DNA of 64,000 nucleotides from Desulfosoma sp. (lineage in GTDB: Bacteria; Desulfobacterota; Syntrophobacteria; Syntrophobacterales; DSM-9756), in NCBI GenBank assembly GCA_037481875.1, contig JBBFKY010000011.1, positions 56,990 through 120,989 on the forward strand. Reading direction: 5' to 3'. Position numbers and translations under genes: made by a program. Shown in pieces: positions 1 through 8,463 of this stretch. The notes beneath the pieces were generated by a model. That model saw only the letters and a program-made list of their open reading frames with translations. It had not been told where the DNA came from and searched no databases. Positions within the stretch are counted from its first letter, which is position 1. The number at the start of each line of letters is the position of its first letter.

Positions 1-64
1 CGCAGAACCGGCACACACGACGGCGTCGAAAAACCCTTCTCCTTCGTTTTCTCTTAACGACCAC
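1..64 (-). CDS. rpsR: 30S ribosomal protein S18 (N-terminal part, cut by window edge)
   Basis: Only the first 21 codons are in the window. They start with GTG at 64-62 and read a very basic sequence, MVVKRKRRRRVF followed by an Arg run and CRFC, which is typical of the start of ribosomal protein S18, a small-subunit protein that binds together with S6. A GGAG Shine-Dalgarno lies 6 bases before the GTG. It follows rpsF on the same strand with a 57-base gap, the normal rpsF-rpsR order. The rest of the gene lies beyond base 1. Confidence 0.85.
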   Translation of the reverse strand, partial: MVVKRKRRRRVFRRRRVCRFC

Positions 65-121
65 TTTGTACTCCTTTTTTCACCAAACCTTCATTATCCG
101 AAACGATCCCAAGACCAATCC

Positions 122-556
122 TTAGTCTTCGTCCTCGCCTTCTTCTTCGTCTTCCTCTTCTTCCTCACTCGAGGCGGCAAACCGAGGCGCTGTTTCATCT
201 TCATCGTCGGCCGGAGGCATCCGCACAGGGCGCTGGCGATCCTTTTCCTTTTCAGGATCAAACGCATCGTCCAGCTTCACCGTGATGAACTTGAGCACCC
301 GTTCATCAATGCGCATGGTGCGTTCCAACTCGGCGATCAGGTCCGGCCCTGAGGCGAATTCCATGAGCACGTAATAGCCGTAGGTTTTCTTTTTGACCGG
401 ATAGGCCAGCTTCTTTTTGCCCCAAGGCGTGTAGGTGAGCACGGTGCCACCTCCCGATTCCACGACCCCGCGAAACTTTTGGGACACGCTTTGGTAGGCG
501 TCTTCGGGAAGATCGGGGTCCACAATGAAAAACGACTCGTACTTGCGCAATGCCAT
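122..556 (-). CDS. rpsF: 30S ribosomal protein S6
   Basis: This is a 144-residue S6, which binds 16S rRNA with S18 in the platform of the small subunit. Residues 1-95 are the conserved ferredoxin-like S6 fold, beginning MALRKYESFFIVDPDL and containing the WGKKKLAYPVKK segment. The C-terminal 45 residues are a charged tail ending in almost pure Glu/Asp, longer than the usual tail of roughly 95-130 residue family members. An AGGAGG-type site precedes the ATG. It is the first gene of the rpsF-rpsR pair. The acidic tail recalls the modified Glu tails of some S6 proteins, but no modifying enzyme is seen here. Confidence 0.97.
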   Translation of the reverse strand: MALRKYESFFIVDPDLPEDAYQSVSQKFRGVVESGGGTVLTYTPWGKKKLAYPVKKKTYGYYVLMEFASGPDLIAELERTMRIDERVLKFITVKLDDAFDPEKEKDRQRPVRMPPADDEDETAPRFAASSEEEEEDEEEGEDED

Positions 557-658
557 GAAGAAAATCCTCCTTTCGGGTTTTCAGCCCCGCCTTTTTGTGC
601 GGAGCAAGGAGTAAGGTGATTGAGAACTGCTTCGAGTACCACAGGGGGCGAAAAGGCG

Positions 659-1039
659 TCAAGGTCTTTGCGTGCCCTTTGGGGGTTGCGCGGCTTCGTT
701 TTTCTGAGAATGAGGGGAGCTGTCTCGTTGAGGGGGAGTGAATCGAACCACAATTTCGTCTTCCCGAATAAGATCCAAATTCTGTCGCAGATACCGTTCC
801 GCGTAAAGGGGATCTTCCTTGAATTTTTGGGTCTGAAGATAGAGCTTTTGCACCTCCTTGCGCAATTGAGTGACCTTTTCCTCCAAAACGGCCACTTGAC
901 GGCGCTTGTTTTGGTAGCCTTGAAGACCCTTTGAAGAGAAAAAAACAGCTCGAAAGAGCAAAAGATCCATGGCCGCCAGAAACACAACCAATGCGATCGT
1001 TCCCCATCGTCCTATCAGTTCATGCCAGTCCCATTTCAT
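659..1039 (-). CDS. septum formation initiator family protein (FtsB/DivIC-like)
   Basis: This 126-residue protein has one membrane segment (about residues 13-34), then a heptad-rich coiled coil (about 40-75) and a DPLYAERYLRQNLDLIRED segment. The last matches the conserved DPxYxExxAREKL block that ends the coiled coil in FtsB/DivIC. Family members are bitopic inner-membrane proteins of the divisome that form a complex with FtsL and FtsQ. The final 25 residues are polar, Pro-rich and unlike the core family. It lies 6 bases after the RACo-like gene and is probably cotranscribed with it. The family call rests on architecture and the short motif. Confidence 0.8.
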   Translation of the reverse strand: MKWDWHELIGRWGTIALVVFLAAMDLLLFRAVFFSSKGLQGYQNKRRQVAVLEEKVTQLRKEVQKLYLQTQKFKEDPLYAERYLRQNLDLIREDEIVVRFTPPQRDSSPHSQKNEAAQPPKGTQRP

Positions 1040-1045
1040 GATCCT

Positions 1046-2644
1046 TTACCCCATGGCTCTTGGATGAATGGACACAGAAGGAAAAAGCTTGGGATCCGTG
1101 TGGGGTAAAAAGGTCGCTCCACGAAATTCGTTCATCAGTTCCAGATTCACGTTGAGTTCCACATAGGTGATGCGCTGGCGCACCGCGTCCATATCGGCGA
1201 GAAGGCTGCGATCCAACAGGGTCATGGCGGCTCCGCGTCCCGCCGTGTTTCCGAGTCCCTGGTAGGTTTCCAGAGGAAGGTCGGGCAACATGCCGATGCG
1301 AATGGCCATTACGGGATCGATATGGCTACCAAAGGTCCCCGCCACGAAAAACCGCCGAATGTCGTGAACACTCAGCCCCACCTTGCGTGTGATGATGTGC
1401 AATATGGTGTACATGGCCGCTTTGGACTTGAGAAGAATGCCGATGTCGATCTCGGAGACCATGAGATCCAGGCCGTCGGCTGTTTCCTGAGCCCATGCCA
1501 CCACGTAAGCAGGTCCGTTTTCGACGCTGACGATTCTTGGGTTTGAAACCTTTGTGTTGATTTTTCCCTGAATCGTGAGGATTCCGGCCATGAACATTTC
1601 GGCCACGAGATCAATAAGACCGGAGCCGCAGAGGCCTCTGGGCTTTTCTTCCCCCAAAACATGGTACGTGAGTTCCAAGCTCTCGGGATCGATACGGACT
1701 TGATCGATGGCTCCAGGCTGCGCCATCATGCCTCGTTCCACCACACCCCCTTCCAAAGCAGGCCCCGCGGCACCGGCGCAGGCCACAAGCCAATCCTTGT
1801 TACCCAGAACCACCTCCGCATTGGTTCCCACGTCCACAAGAAGGCAGATCTCTTCAGTGCGGTGCATGCCACTGGCCAGAATACCCGCGATGAGATCGCC
1901 TCCGAAATAGGACCCCACATTGGGAAACACCACGAGAATTCCCCTAGGATGCATGGCCATCTGCAGGTCCGTTCCATGGAACACGGGAAAGGTGTTGGCC
2001 ACGGGAATGTAGGGTTCCTTACAGAGGCGGGATGGGTCCAGCCCTAAAAAGAAATGGGTCATGGTGGTGTTGCCCGCCACGGTCAGAGCATAGATTTGAG
2101 AAACATGAAATCCATGCTTTTGAGCCAGAAGGGAAAGGGTGTCGTTCAGGGTGGATCGCAAAAGGTGATGCATGAAGGCCAGCTTGTCTGGAGTGGCCGC
2201 GTAGAGGATACGTGTGAGAATGTCTTCTCCGTAAGGGATTTGGGGATTGGGCACAGAAAGCCGGTCCAAAAGTTTTCCTGTGACAAGGTCCACCAGGTAA
2301 AAGGCGATTTGTGTCGTACCCAAATCCACGGCCACGCCGAGAAGAGGGCTGTCGTCGGATCCGGCAAAAAGCTCCGTGAGTTCCCAAGCATCGCCAGTAA
2401 AACTCAAAATGGCCGTCGCGGTAAAATTTCCTTCACGAAAACGGCCGGCGTAGGTTCCCAATTCCTGAGGGGGTATTCGAAGAGGATCGTAGCCCTGTTG
2501 TCGAAGAGCGCGACGCAATCGGTCCAAATCCGCCGTATTGTCCGCCAAGGAAGGCGCCGAAGTGTGGACCACACGGCGCACCACCAAGGGATCCAATCGA
2601 AGCCAGTCGGCTATGATATCTTCGTGCGGCATGGATTCGTGCAT
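1046..2644 (-). CDS. RACo-like ASKHA-domain protein (DUF4445), lacking the [2Fe-2S] domain
   Basis: This 532-residue protein has the linker and actin-like ATPase (ASKHA) part of the reductive activators of corrinoid proteins. The phosphate loop VAVDLGTTQIAF lies near residue 105 and a VAGNTTMTHFFLG block typical of this family follows about 85 residues later. Characterised relatives (RACo, RamA) use ATP to drive reduction of inactive cob(II)alamin in methyl transfer. In those proteins an N-terminal ferredoxin domain or C-terminal clusters deliver the electron. Here the N-terminus begins directly with the linker and shows no plant-type ferredoxin Cys motif. The ATG at 2644 is preferred over an upstream GTG because GAGG sits 6 bases before it. 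Its substrate protein is not in the window. Confidence 0.8.
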   Translation of the reverse strand: MHESMPHEDIIADWLRLDPLVVRRVVHTSAPSLADNTADLDRLRRALRQQGYDPLRIPPQELGTYAGRFREGNFTATAILSFTGDAWELTELFAGSDDSPLLGVAVDLGTTQIAFYLVDLVTGKLLDRLSVPNPQIPYGEDILTRILYAATPDKLAFMHHLLRSTLNDTLSLLAQKHGFHVSQIYALTVAGNTTMTHFFLGLDPSRLCKEPYIPVANTFPVFHGTDLQMAMHPRGILVVFPNVGSYFGGDLIAGILASGMHRTEEICLLVDVGTNAEVVLGNKDWLVACAGAAGPALEGGVVERGMMAQPGAIDQVRIDPESLELTYHVLGEEKPRGLCGSGLIDLVAEMFMAGILTIQGKINTKVSNPRIVSVENGPAYVVAWAQETADGLDLMVSEIDIGILLKSKAAMYTILHIITRKVGLSVHDIRRFFVAGTFGSHIDPVMAIRIGMLPDLPLETYQGLGNTAGRGAAMTLLDRSLLADMDAVRQRITYVELNVNLELMNEFRGATFLPHTDPKLFPSVSIHPRAMG

Positions 2645-2747
2645 GCTCTCCCTCACTGTCCTTTAAATCATGGCCTGATGGAGCAAGGGGCCTTTAAAGC
2701 GTAGAAGTTTTTTCCGCCACGCGTCCTAGCAAAGTCTTCGGTCGTCT

Positions 2748-3536
2748 TCAACGAGGATTTTCCAGCCAGTGAATGGGCCGAAAGCCCATAACATTCACCA
2801 CATACTCCACAAAACCGCATACCAACAGATCCGAAAGGCACAATTTTAAGGCCTTATCCAAAGATTCCAAGGCGTCCATAACGTGAGGGCTGGGTTCCAT
2901 ATTAAACCTTACGGCATGCTCGTTTTGAAAATGATCAGGTCGGCACCAGTGGGGTGGCGATAAACTGAAGTGAATGCGGCATGCCAGAGGGCGATACTTG
3001 TAAAGGCTGCACAAGCCGGCGTCGAGAAAGGGACAGGGGACCTTGAGTCGATGGTATCGATGGAGACGCCCCGCCATGTTCTCTTCCAAGGAAATGGCAG
3101 CGGTATCGGAACAATCCCATCGGCGGATTTCTTCCCATAGCTCCAGGCGTTCCATGCAGCGGCGAAACATGCGATCCAGAATACCGACACTGCAGGCTCC
3201 CTGGTAAAGATACAGGATCTCTACGCCTGTCAGGCCCGAAGGCAACTGTGTGCAACAGTGGCTGCATCCAGGAGCACATGTGACGGTCCATCCTGCTCGG
3301 TGCAAGTGGCTGACGACAAAACGAAGAGACTGATCGTAGACAAGAAAAGCTTTTTCAAAATGCGTGAGAAAAATTTTGGGAAGACTTCTTTGTTTTTCCC
3401 AAAGAGCCGGGACGAGAGCATCCCGAGCCAGGTGAAGCAACGAGGTGACTCGATCCTCGTAATGCCTCAGGGTTTCCTGAACCTCGGCGGAAAGGGCACA
3501 GAATTCCAATGGATTTTGTATGGCTTGACGTTTCAA
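2748..3536 (-). CDS. YkgJ family cysteine cluster protein
   Basis: The 262-residue protein contains CAPGCSHCC (Cys at about 87, 91, 94, 95). About 70 residues later comes a CPFLDAGLCSLYKYRPLACR block. This is the CxxxCxxCC...CPFL...C..Y..RPxxCR signature of the YkgJ/UPF0153 family, presumed to bind zinc or an Fe-S cluster. No biochemical function is firmly established for the family. Its start codon overlaps the stop of the DUF72 gene (ATGA), so the two are translationally coupled. The N-terminal 80 residues are helical with no recognised domain. Confidence 0.82.
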   Translation of the reverse strand: MKRQAIQNPLEFCALSAEVQETLRHYEDRVTSLLHLARDALVPALWEKQRSLPKIFLTHFEKAFLVYDQSLRFVVSHLHRAGWTVTCAPGCSHCCTQLPSGLTGVEILYLYQGACSVGILDRMFRRCMERLELWEEIRRWDCSDTAAISLEENMAGRLHRYHRLKVPCPFLDAGLCSLYKYRPLACRIHFSLSPPHWCRPDHFQNEHAVRFNMEPSPHVMDALESLDKALKLCLSDLLVCGFVEYVVNVMGFRPIHWLENPR

Positions 3537-4567
3537 GGTTTTGCAACGTTAGCGGATTCGAGCACGCCTCGTTCCTGAAGGGTCGATACCAGTCGCCGGG
3601 CCAGTAGCGGAGCGTTGCCGCCGGCACGGTTATTGACAATGATGCACACGGTCTGGTCCGATTCCAGACCCCTTGCCACCAGTTCCGCTGTTTCATGAAA
3701 GAGGCTTGGCTGAATCATGTCTTCCACAAGGTGATCAAAAGGATGAGCGCGAGCATACGCTTGTTCGTAACGCATGCCTCGCGGCGTGAGCCATCGAAGA
3801 ATCACCCAATGGGAGGCGCTGAAAAACCTGCGTCCACTGCGTTGCCACTGATGCAGCAACGAAGGAAGCCAGGTCCAATGGGAAAGCACCTGCCCCACAC
3901 CGTATTCAGCCAAAACATGAAAAACCGGCTTGCAGAGGTAACTTTCTGTTCTCAGCTCCAGATGATACCGAGAATCTTGAGGAACGCTATGAAAAAACCT
4001 TCTCAGCCGATCCGCCAGATCGTTGGGATCCAATCGGTCTGCTTTTCGGTGATATTCCTGCTCAAAAACAAAGGCGGCCAGTCGCTCCCCCAAGAGCTGC
4101 AAGGCCGGCTCGTAAAAGGATCTTTGAAAAAGGTCGGAATTCAGAAAATGCGGGTTTTCCGAACTTTCCCTGCCGGTCCACAGACGATACGCGCAGACCT
4201 TTTGAGGAACCTTAAGGATAACCAGCGCCTGCGAAGGCAAGTGTTCGGCGTATCGAGCCAGGGTGCGATAGCTTTCCGTCGGTTGTCCTTCTGGAGTGAG
4301 CAAAAGGCTGTAGAAGGTAAAATCCAGTTCCAGGACGGAAAAATGGTCGAAGTATTCGCGAACACTGTCCACAGGAAGAACCAGGGACGTGAAATTTTTG
4401 TCGCCGACCTTTTGAGCCTTTTGAATCATGCGGCCTTCATAGAGTGAAGGCGTGTAGATTTGACCGATCCAGCCGCTGTATCGGTCACTGGCTGTGCCGA
4501 GAAGCACTTGAGGATGAAGGTTCCTAAAGACGAAATCGCAAGCCGCCTTGGAAGGATGGGCATGCAT
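3533..4567 (-). CDS. DUF72 domain-containing protein
   Basis: The sequence VLLGTASDRYSGWIGQIYTPSLYEG near the start is the conserved opening of DUF72 (YecE-like) proteins, which adopt a TIM-barrel fold of unknown enzymatic role. Downstream the family pattern holds: a FYSLL strand, LKVPQKVCAYRLW, and a C-terminal IIVNNRAGGNAPLLARRL strand where typical members read YFNNHxxGxAPxNA. At about 344 residues it is longer than many members (240-300). The ATG at 4567 is chosen over a TTG at 4591, but neither has a strong ribosome site. It is the first gene of a two-gene unit with the YkgJ protein. Confidence 0.8.
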   Translation of the reverse strand: MHAHPSKAACDFVFRNLHPQVLLGTASDRYSGWIGQIYTPSLYEGRMIQKAQKVGDKNFTSLVLPVDSVREYFDHFSVLELDFTFYSLLLTPEGQPTESYRTLARYAEHLPSQALVILKVPQKVCAYRLWTGRESSENPHFLNSDLFQRSFYEPALQLLGERLAAFVFEQEYHRKADRLDPNDLADRLRRFFHSVPQDSRYHLELRTESYLCKPVFHVLAEYGVGQVLSHWTWLPSLLHQWQRSGRRFFSASHWVILRWLTPRGMRYEQAYARAHPFDHLVEDMIQPSLFHETAELVARGLESDQTVCIIVNNRAGGNAPLLARRLVSTLQERGVLESANVAKP

Positions 4568-4631
4568 GAGAGTGTCCCGGGGTAGGCCCAAGTATGCCGA
4601 AAATCATGACCTACCCCTTTCTATCCGACGA

Positions 4632-4919
4632 CTATGCCGGTTTTGAACCCTTAGCAGAACGCAAGGAGGCACGCTTTCTTTCCGACCAACGTTTGAGAAA
4701 TCGTCCCAGAGGAGTTTCGGCCATGGAAACGCTCTCGGTTTCCACCTTTAAGGTTCCTTCCGCCTGAAGTGCGATCTGAAGGCATGGGCGTACGTGCGGG
4801 CACTTGAGACAGTGAGCTTGAGGTTCAATGAAGCCGTCCTTGTTGCGGGGACAGACATGAGCCGCGTCCCCGAAACAGGGCGGCTTTTCTGGGTCCGACT
4901 TCACCGGTGTAGCTTCCAT
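4632..4919 (-). CDS. small conserved-looking cysteine protein, function unknown
   Basis: The product is 95 residues. Five cysteines sit in the first half with spacing C-x7-C-x13-C-x2-C-x5-C (Cys15, 23, 37, 40, 46), including an HCLKCPHVRPC segment, which suggests a metal site. The second half is basic (WSERKRASLRSAKG) and lacks Cys. It follows the KH protein gene by only 6 bases in the same direction, so an operon is likely. I do not recognise a named family. The arrangement of metal-binding half and basic tail would suit nucleic-acid contact, but that is inference. Confidence 0.6.
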   Translation of the reverse strand: MEATPVKSDPEKPPCFGDAAHVCPRNKDGFIEPQAHCLKCPHVRPCLQIALQAEGTLKVETESVSMAETPLGRFLKRWSERKRASLRSAKGSKPA

Positions 4920-4925
4920 GATCTT

Positions 4926-5171
4926 CTATTCCAAAATCTCCAACACGGCCCTCTTGCGCAGTTTGGTCGCTGCGGCATTCATGATGGTGCGAATGGCATG
5001 AGCGTTTCGACCCTCTTTTCCAATGATCTTTCCCAAATCTTCTTTTGCCGCCCTTAATTCGATGACCGAAAGCTGATGGCCGTTAATTTCCCGCACTTGG
5101 ACTTTGTCAGGATATTCCGCCAGAGCGCGAGCGATGTATTCCACCAGATTCTTGATTTCACTGTCGCCCAT
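4926..5171 (-). CDS. KH-domain RNA-binding protein (KhpA/YlqC-like)
   Basis: This 81-residue protein consists of a single KH domain. [18 protein letters not shown] is followed by a [14 protein letters not shown] segment carrying the GxxG RNA-contact loop. Length and order match the KhpA/YlqC group, small RNA-binding proteins that work with KhpB/Jag in several bacteria. An in-frame ATG exists at 5219, but the ATG at 5171 has a GGGGGG site at proper distance and gives the normal family N-terminus ([17 protein letters not shown]), so it is taken as the start. It is commonly linked to rpsP-rimM-trmD in other genomes, which is not the case here. Confidence 0.88.
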   Translation of the reverse strand: MGDSEIKNLVEYIARALAEYPDKVQVREINGHQLSVIELRAAKEDLGKIIGKEGRNAHAIRTIMNAAATKLRKRAVLEILE

Positions 5172-5971
5172 GAAAGTTCCCCCCGCTTCCGTGATCATGG
5201 AATGTGGAATGAACAGCAAACCTTAGGAAAAGAATCTCAGAATCGTCTGTGCAAAAAACTTCGCTTCAGCGGCTTAAACCTTCCCGCCGCTTCATACGTT
5301 GCTGCCTTAGGGGTTTTCTATGAAGGCTGATCATGACGGCTCAATGGATTCTCGACACCGACCGCACTGTAGAGAATCCATAACATCCTGTCAAGGGAAG
5401 AGAAGACAAAAGAAAAGGTGGAAAGGGTGTCCATGGCCTAAGCCTCCCTCGGCTAGGAGCCTGTCCGAGAGCTCGGAATACGAGAGTTTTTTGCCACTTC
5501 AAGGTAGAGGCAAGGCGGCGCTTCGCTCCTCCATGCCTTAAATGGGTTTCTTGCCTGGAAATGCAGAAGTCCCGCGCGCATGATGTGCGTGGTGTCCGGA
5601 ACATGAGCGTGGGTGGAATCGATGTTTCGGGAAAGCCATGGTCTTTATTCTATATCGGCCAAGCCTGAAGGTTTCCGCCGGTACCCCATCTGTGGGAGCG
5701 GACCTGTGTTTCCGCCCCAATGGATTGTTGTGCCTGAAAGGTTTAGGGGCGGACTCATAGGTCCGCCTCTACGTGAGTGACCGACAAGTTATCGTCAGGG
5801 AGCGCGGAAGTCCCGCCCGCGCAAATGGCGGGCCAGAGGCCTGCGCTTCCACAGATTTTGGGGCGTAAGAGCACGGCGCCCCGTGCCCCTAAGTCTTGGA
5901 CCGGAATGGCTCATTCTAAGTTCTTGGACAAGCTCCGAGAAGGCATACCAAGAATTCTTCACAAAGAACGC
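5172..5971. repeat. gene-free repeat-rich intergenic region
   Basis: I see no convincing coding sequence in these 800 bases. The region holds a perfect 10-base inverted repeat (5344-5353 with 5372-5381), a GGAGCCTGTCCGAGA repeat unit (5456-5470), a GCGGAC/GTCCGC palindrome (5747-5768), a GCCCGC/GCGGGC hairpin near 5813-5835, and a copy of a roughly 70-base element on the minus strand (about 5870-5942) that recurs at 25.66 and 47.85 kb. These look like accumulated short dispersed repeats. Confidence 0.7.
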
Positions 5972-6631
5972 TTAAGGTTCGCAGCGGTGCTTGATGTTTA
6001 CCCCTTGAACGATAAAAATGACGCTTTCGGCGATATTGGTGGTCTGATCTGCCACCCTCTCCAAACACCGTGCCGTGATGATGGTTTGCACAGCCCTTTC
6101 AATGCTTCGGCTTTCGTTGACCATAAGATCGATCATACGCCTTAACACCTTGTCGTTAAGCTCATCGGCTTCATCGTCCATTTGGCAGACATCGTAGGCT
6201 CGGGTTACGTTTTCATGGGCGAAAGCACTGATGGCCACCCGCAACATGTCCATGGCCGTGTCCGCCAGGGCATCCAATTCAGGAAGAAAATCAAGTGGCG
6301 GCCTTCGGGCCAGGAATTGAGCCCTTTGCGCGATATTGACCGCCTGATCGGCGATGCGCTCCAGATCAATACTCATGCGCAGGGCTCCAATGATGAACCT
6401 GAGATCCTTGGCCACAGGCTGTTCCAAGGCCAGCAGGGAAAGGCACAGATGGTCAACTTTCATCTCCAGCTGATTCACAATCTGGTCTTCGGCGATGACC
6501 TGGGCGGCGAGCTCTTCATCCCGAGTCTTAAAGGCCTGCAGGGCTTTTTCCATGGCTTTTTCCGTCAGGGTCGCCATTTCAAGGACCGTCATTCTCAGTT
6601 CTTCCATCTGCCGAATAAACCGTGATTTCAT
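5972..6631 (-). CDS. phoU: phosphate signalling complex protein PhoU
   Basis: This 219-residue protein has the two repeated three-helix PhoU modules. The first ends with DLRFIIGALRMSIDLERIADQ and the second carries CLERVADQTTNIAE. These are the duplicated E/DxxxD metal-binding motifs of the family. PhoU links the state of the Pst transporter to PhoR and damps Pho-regulon expression when phosphate is plentiful. It is the last gene of the phoB-phoR-phoU unit, 23 bases after phoR, and faces away from the pst genes. Confidence 0.96.
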   Translation of the reverse strand: MKSRFIRQMEELRMTVLEMATLTEKAMEKALQAFKTRDEELAAQVIAEDQIVNQLEMKVDHLCLSLLALEQPVAKDLRFIIGALRMSIDLERIADQAVNIAQRAQFLARRPPLDFLPELDALADTAMDMLRVAISAFAHENVTRAYDVCQMDDEADELNDKVLRRMIDLMVNESRSIERAVQTIITARCLERVADQTTNIAESVIFIVQGVNIKHRCEP

Positions 6632-6654
6632 AATCTCAACTCCAAAGATTTTTT

Positions 6655-8463
6655 TCAGCCCTCAGGTGTCTCTTTACTCTCGGGTTCCAAGGCCCGGTGT
6701 AATGTGAAGAAAAACGCCGTTCCAATTCCTTTTTCGCGCACCGGGCTTTCCACCCAGATCCGTCCTCCCATGTTCTGCACAAGATGACGGCAGATGGCAA
6801 GCCCGAGCCCCGTGCTTTCCGTAGTGCTTTCCCTTTGTCGGGGTACTCGATAGAAACGTTCAAAGACTCGAGCTTGGTGCTCGAAAGGAATGCCAGGGCC
6901 TTCGTCTTCTACGGCAAAAAGCACAGTGTCCTTTTGTACCTCCGCTCGCACGCGAATGACGGTCTGAGGGTAACTGTAGCGGATGGCATTATCCAAAAGA
7001 TTCTGAAATACCTGCATCAAAGCGTCACGTTCGGCGCGCACCCACAAGCGTTCTTCGGGAAAATGGATCTGAATGTCCATGTTGCGTTTTCGAGATTCCG
7101 GATGACATGTTTCCACGGCTGAAGCCAAGGCAGAGGCAGCGTCTACGGCGCTTTGAGGCACCTGAGGCGGTTGACTTTCCAAGCGGGTCAAGGTCAGCAG
7201 ATCATTGACCATTCGGGTCATGTGGTTGGCTTTACGTAAGATAGTTTCCATAAACATTCTGGTTTCCGCATCTTCAGCGCAGGGACTCTCCAGCAATGTT
7301 TCAGCGTATCCTTTGATGGCGGTCAAAGGCGTTCGCAATTCATGGGAGACATTGGCCACAAAATCACGGCGAATCCTGGCCAAACGTTTCAGCTCCGTAA
7401 TATCATGAAGCACAACCACGGCCCCTTTGGGCATTCCCGGTGAACGTAATGAGACCACATGGACGTCGAAGTATCGGTCCGGTTCCAGAACAATTTCCAT
7501 GCGCTCTGCATGCCTTCCCGCCAGGACGGCATCGCAGGCTTTCTGCAAATCGGCATTGAAAAAAACTTCCAGGGGCTTCAAGCCCAAAGGGGGCTTGGGA
7601 CCGCGATGCATCTGAAGAGCCGCGCGATTGGCACTCTGAATCCGCCCTTCGGCATCCAGAAGAAGAACACCTTCCTGCATGCCTTCGAGAATGGCTTGAA
7701 GCTGACCACGCTGATCTTCCAAGGCTTTCATATGTTCTTCGATCTGGAACGCCGTTTCTTGCAAGGCTTCGCCTAATGCGTCCAGCACAGGATAGCCCGA
7801 AGGCCGAAGGCGATGGCGTTGGAGGCGTCCCAGGGCGCGCACCATGTCCAGCAAAGGCATAAGCGGTTTTTCCATAAGCCGCGAAAGAGCCAAGGCAAGA
7901 AGTCCCGTGCCGACAAAGGAAAATCCCAAAATTATCCAAAGTTGCCTCCTCTGCTGATCCAGAGTGCCTTTGATTTGGGACACGGGCATGGCAATGCGCA
8001 GAATGCCTGAAGGAAGATTGGGAATGTTCGAGACGGGCATGGCCCCGTAGAGAAAGTCTTTGCGGACGGTGTCGCTGCGTCGCATAATGAACCCAAAGCC
8101 GCCTTGTCGAGCGGCCGCCACCTCGGGACGATCCCAGTGATTTTCCATGAATCCCAGTTTGTCATAGGGCACATCACTGTCGGCCACAACACGGCCTCCT
8201 TGTGCAATGTAAGTGATGCGCAGTCCCAAAAGGTTTCCCACCTGAGTACACCAATCGTCCAAATCGCTCAGCCATGGAAACGGGTCATGATTCTTCAGGG
8301 ACCAGATAAGAAAAGTCAGCTCCTGATGGATGCGCTTTTTGGATTCATCCAACAGAACCTGATGCAGCTGACGATGAAAATAGGTCACAGGTGCCAGCAC
8401 ACACACCAGCAGTATGGTCCAGAAGGCGAGTAGCAAACGGGTGCGCACACTTAACGTTTTCAT
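6655..8463 (-). CDS. phoR: phosphate regulon sensor histidine kinase PhoR
   Basis: This 602-residue kinase has a membrane helix at residues 9-30, a periplasmic loop of about 140 residues, a second membrane helix near residue 180, a PAS domain, then HisKA with His374 in the VSHELRTPLTAIKGYAE H-box. The HATPase region follows, with N-box FQNLLDNAIRY and G-boxes VEDEGPGIP and TGLGLAI. It phosphorylates PhoB when phosphate is scarce. The ATG at 8463 overlaps the phoB stop (ATGA), which fixes the start and implies coupling. The periplasmic loop makes it longer than the E. coli protein and more like the Gram-positive/delta type. Confidence 0.95.
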   Translation of the reverse strand: MKTLSVRTRLLLAFWTILLVCVLAPVTYFHRQLHQVLLDESKKRIHQELTFLIWSLKNHDPFPWLSDLDDWCTQVGNLLGLRITYIAQGGRVVADSDVPYDKLGFMENHWDRPEVAAARQGGFGFIMRRSDTVRKDFLYGAMPVSNIPNLPSGILRIAMPVSQIKGTLDQQRRQLWIILGFSFVGTGLLALALSRLMEKPLMPLLDMVRALGRLQRHRLRPSGYPVLDALGEALQETAFQIEEHMKALEDQRGQLQAILEGMQEGVLLLDAEGRIQSANRAALQMHRGPKPPLGLKPLEVFFNADLQKACDAVLAGRHAERMEIVLEPDRYFDVHVVSLRSPGMPKGAVVVLHDITELKRLARIRRDFVANVSHELRTPLTAIKGYAETLLESPCAEDAETRMFMETILRKANHMTRMVNDLLTLTRLESQPPQVPQSAVDAASALASAVETCHPESRKRNMDIQIHFPEERLWVRAERDALMQVFQNLLDNAIRYSYPQTVIRVRAEVQKDTVLFAVEDEGPGIPFEHQARVFERFYRVPRQRESTTESTGLGLAICRHLVQNMGGRIWVESPVREKGIGTAFFFTLHRALEPESKETPEG

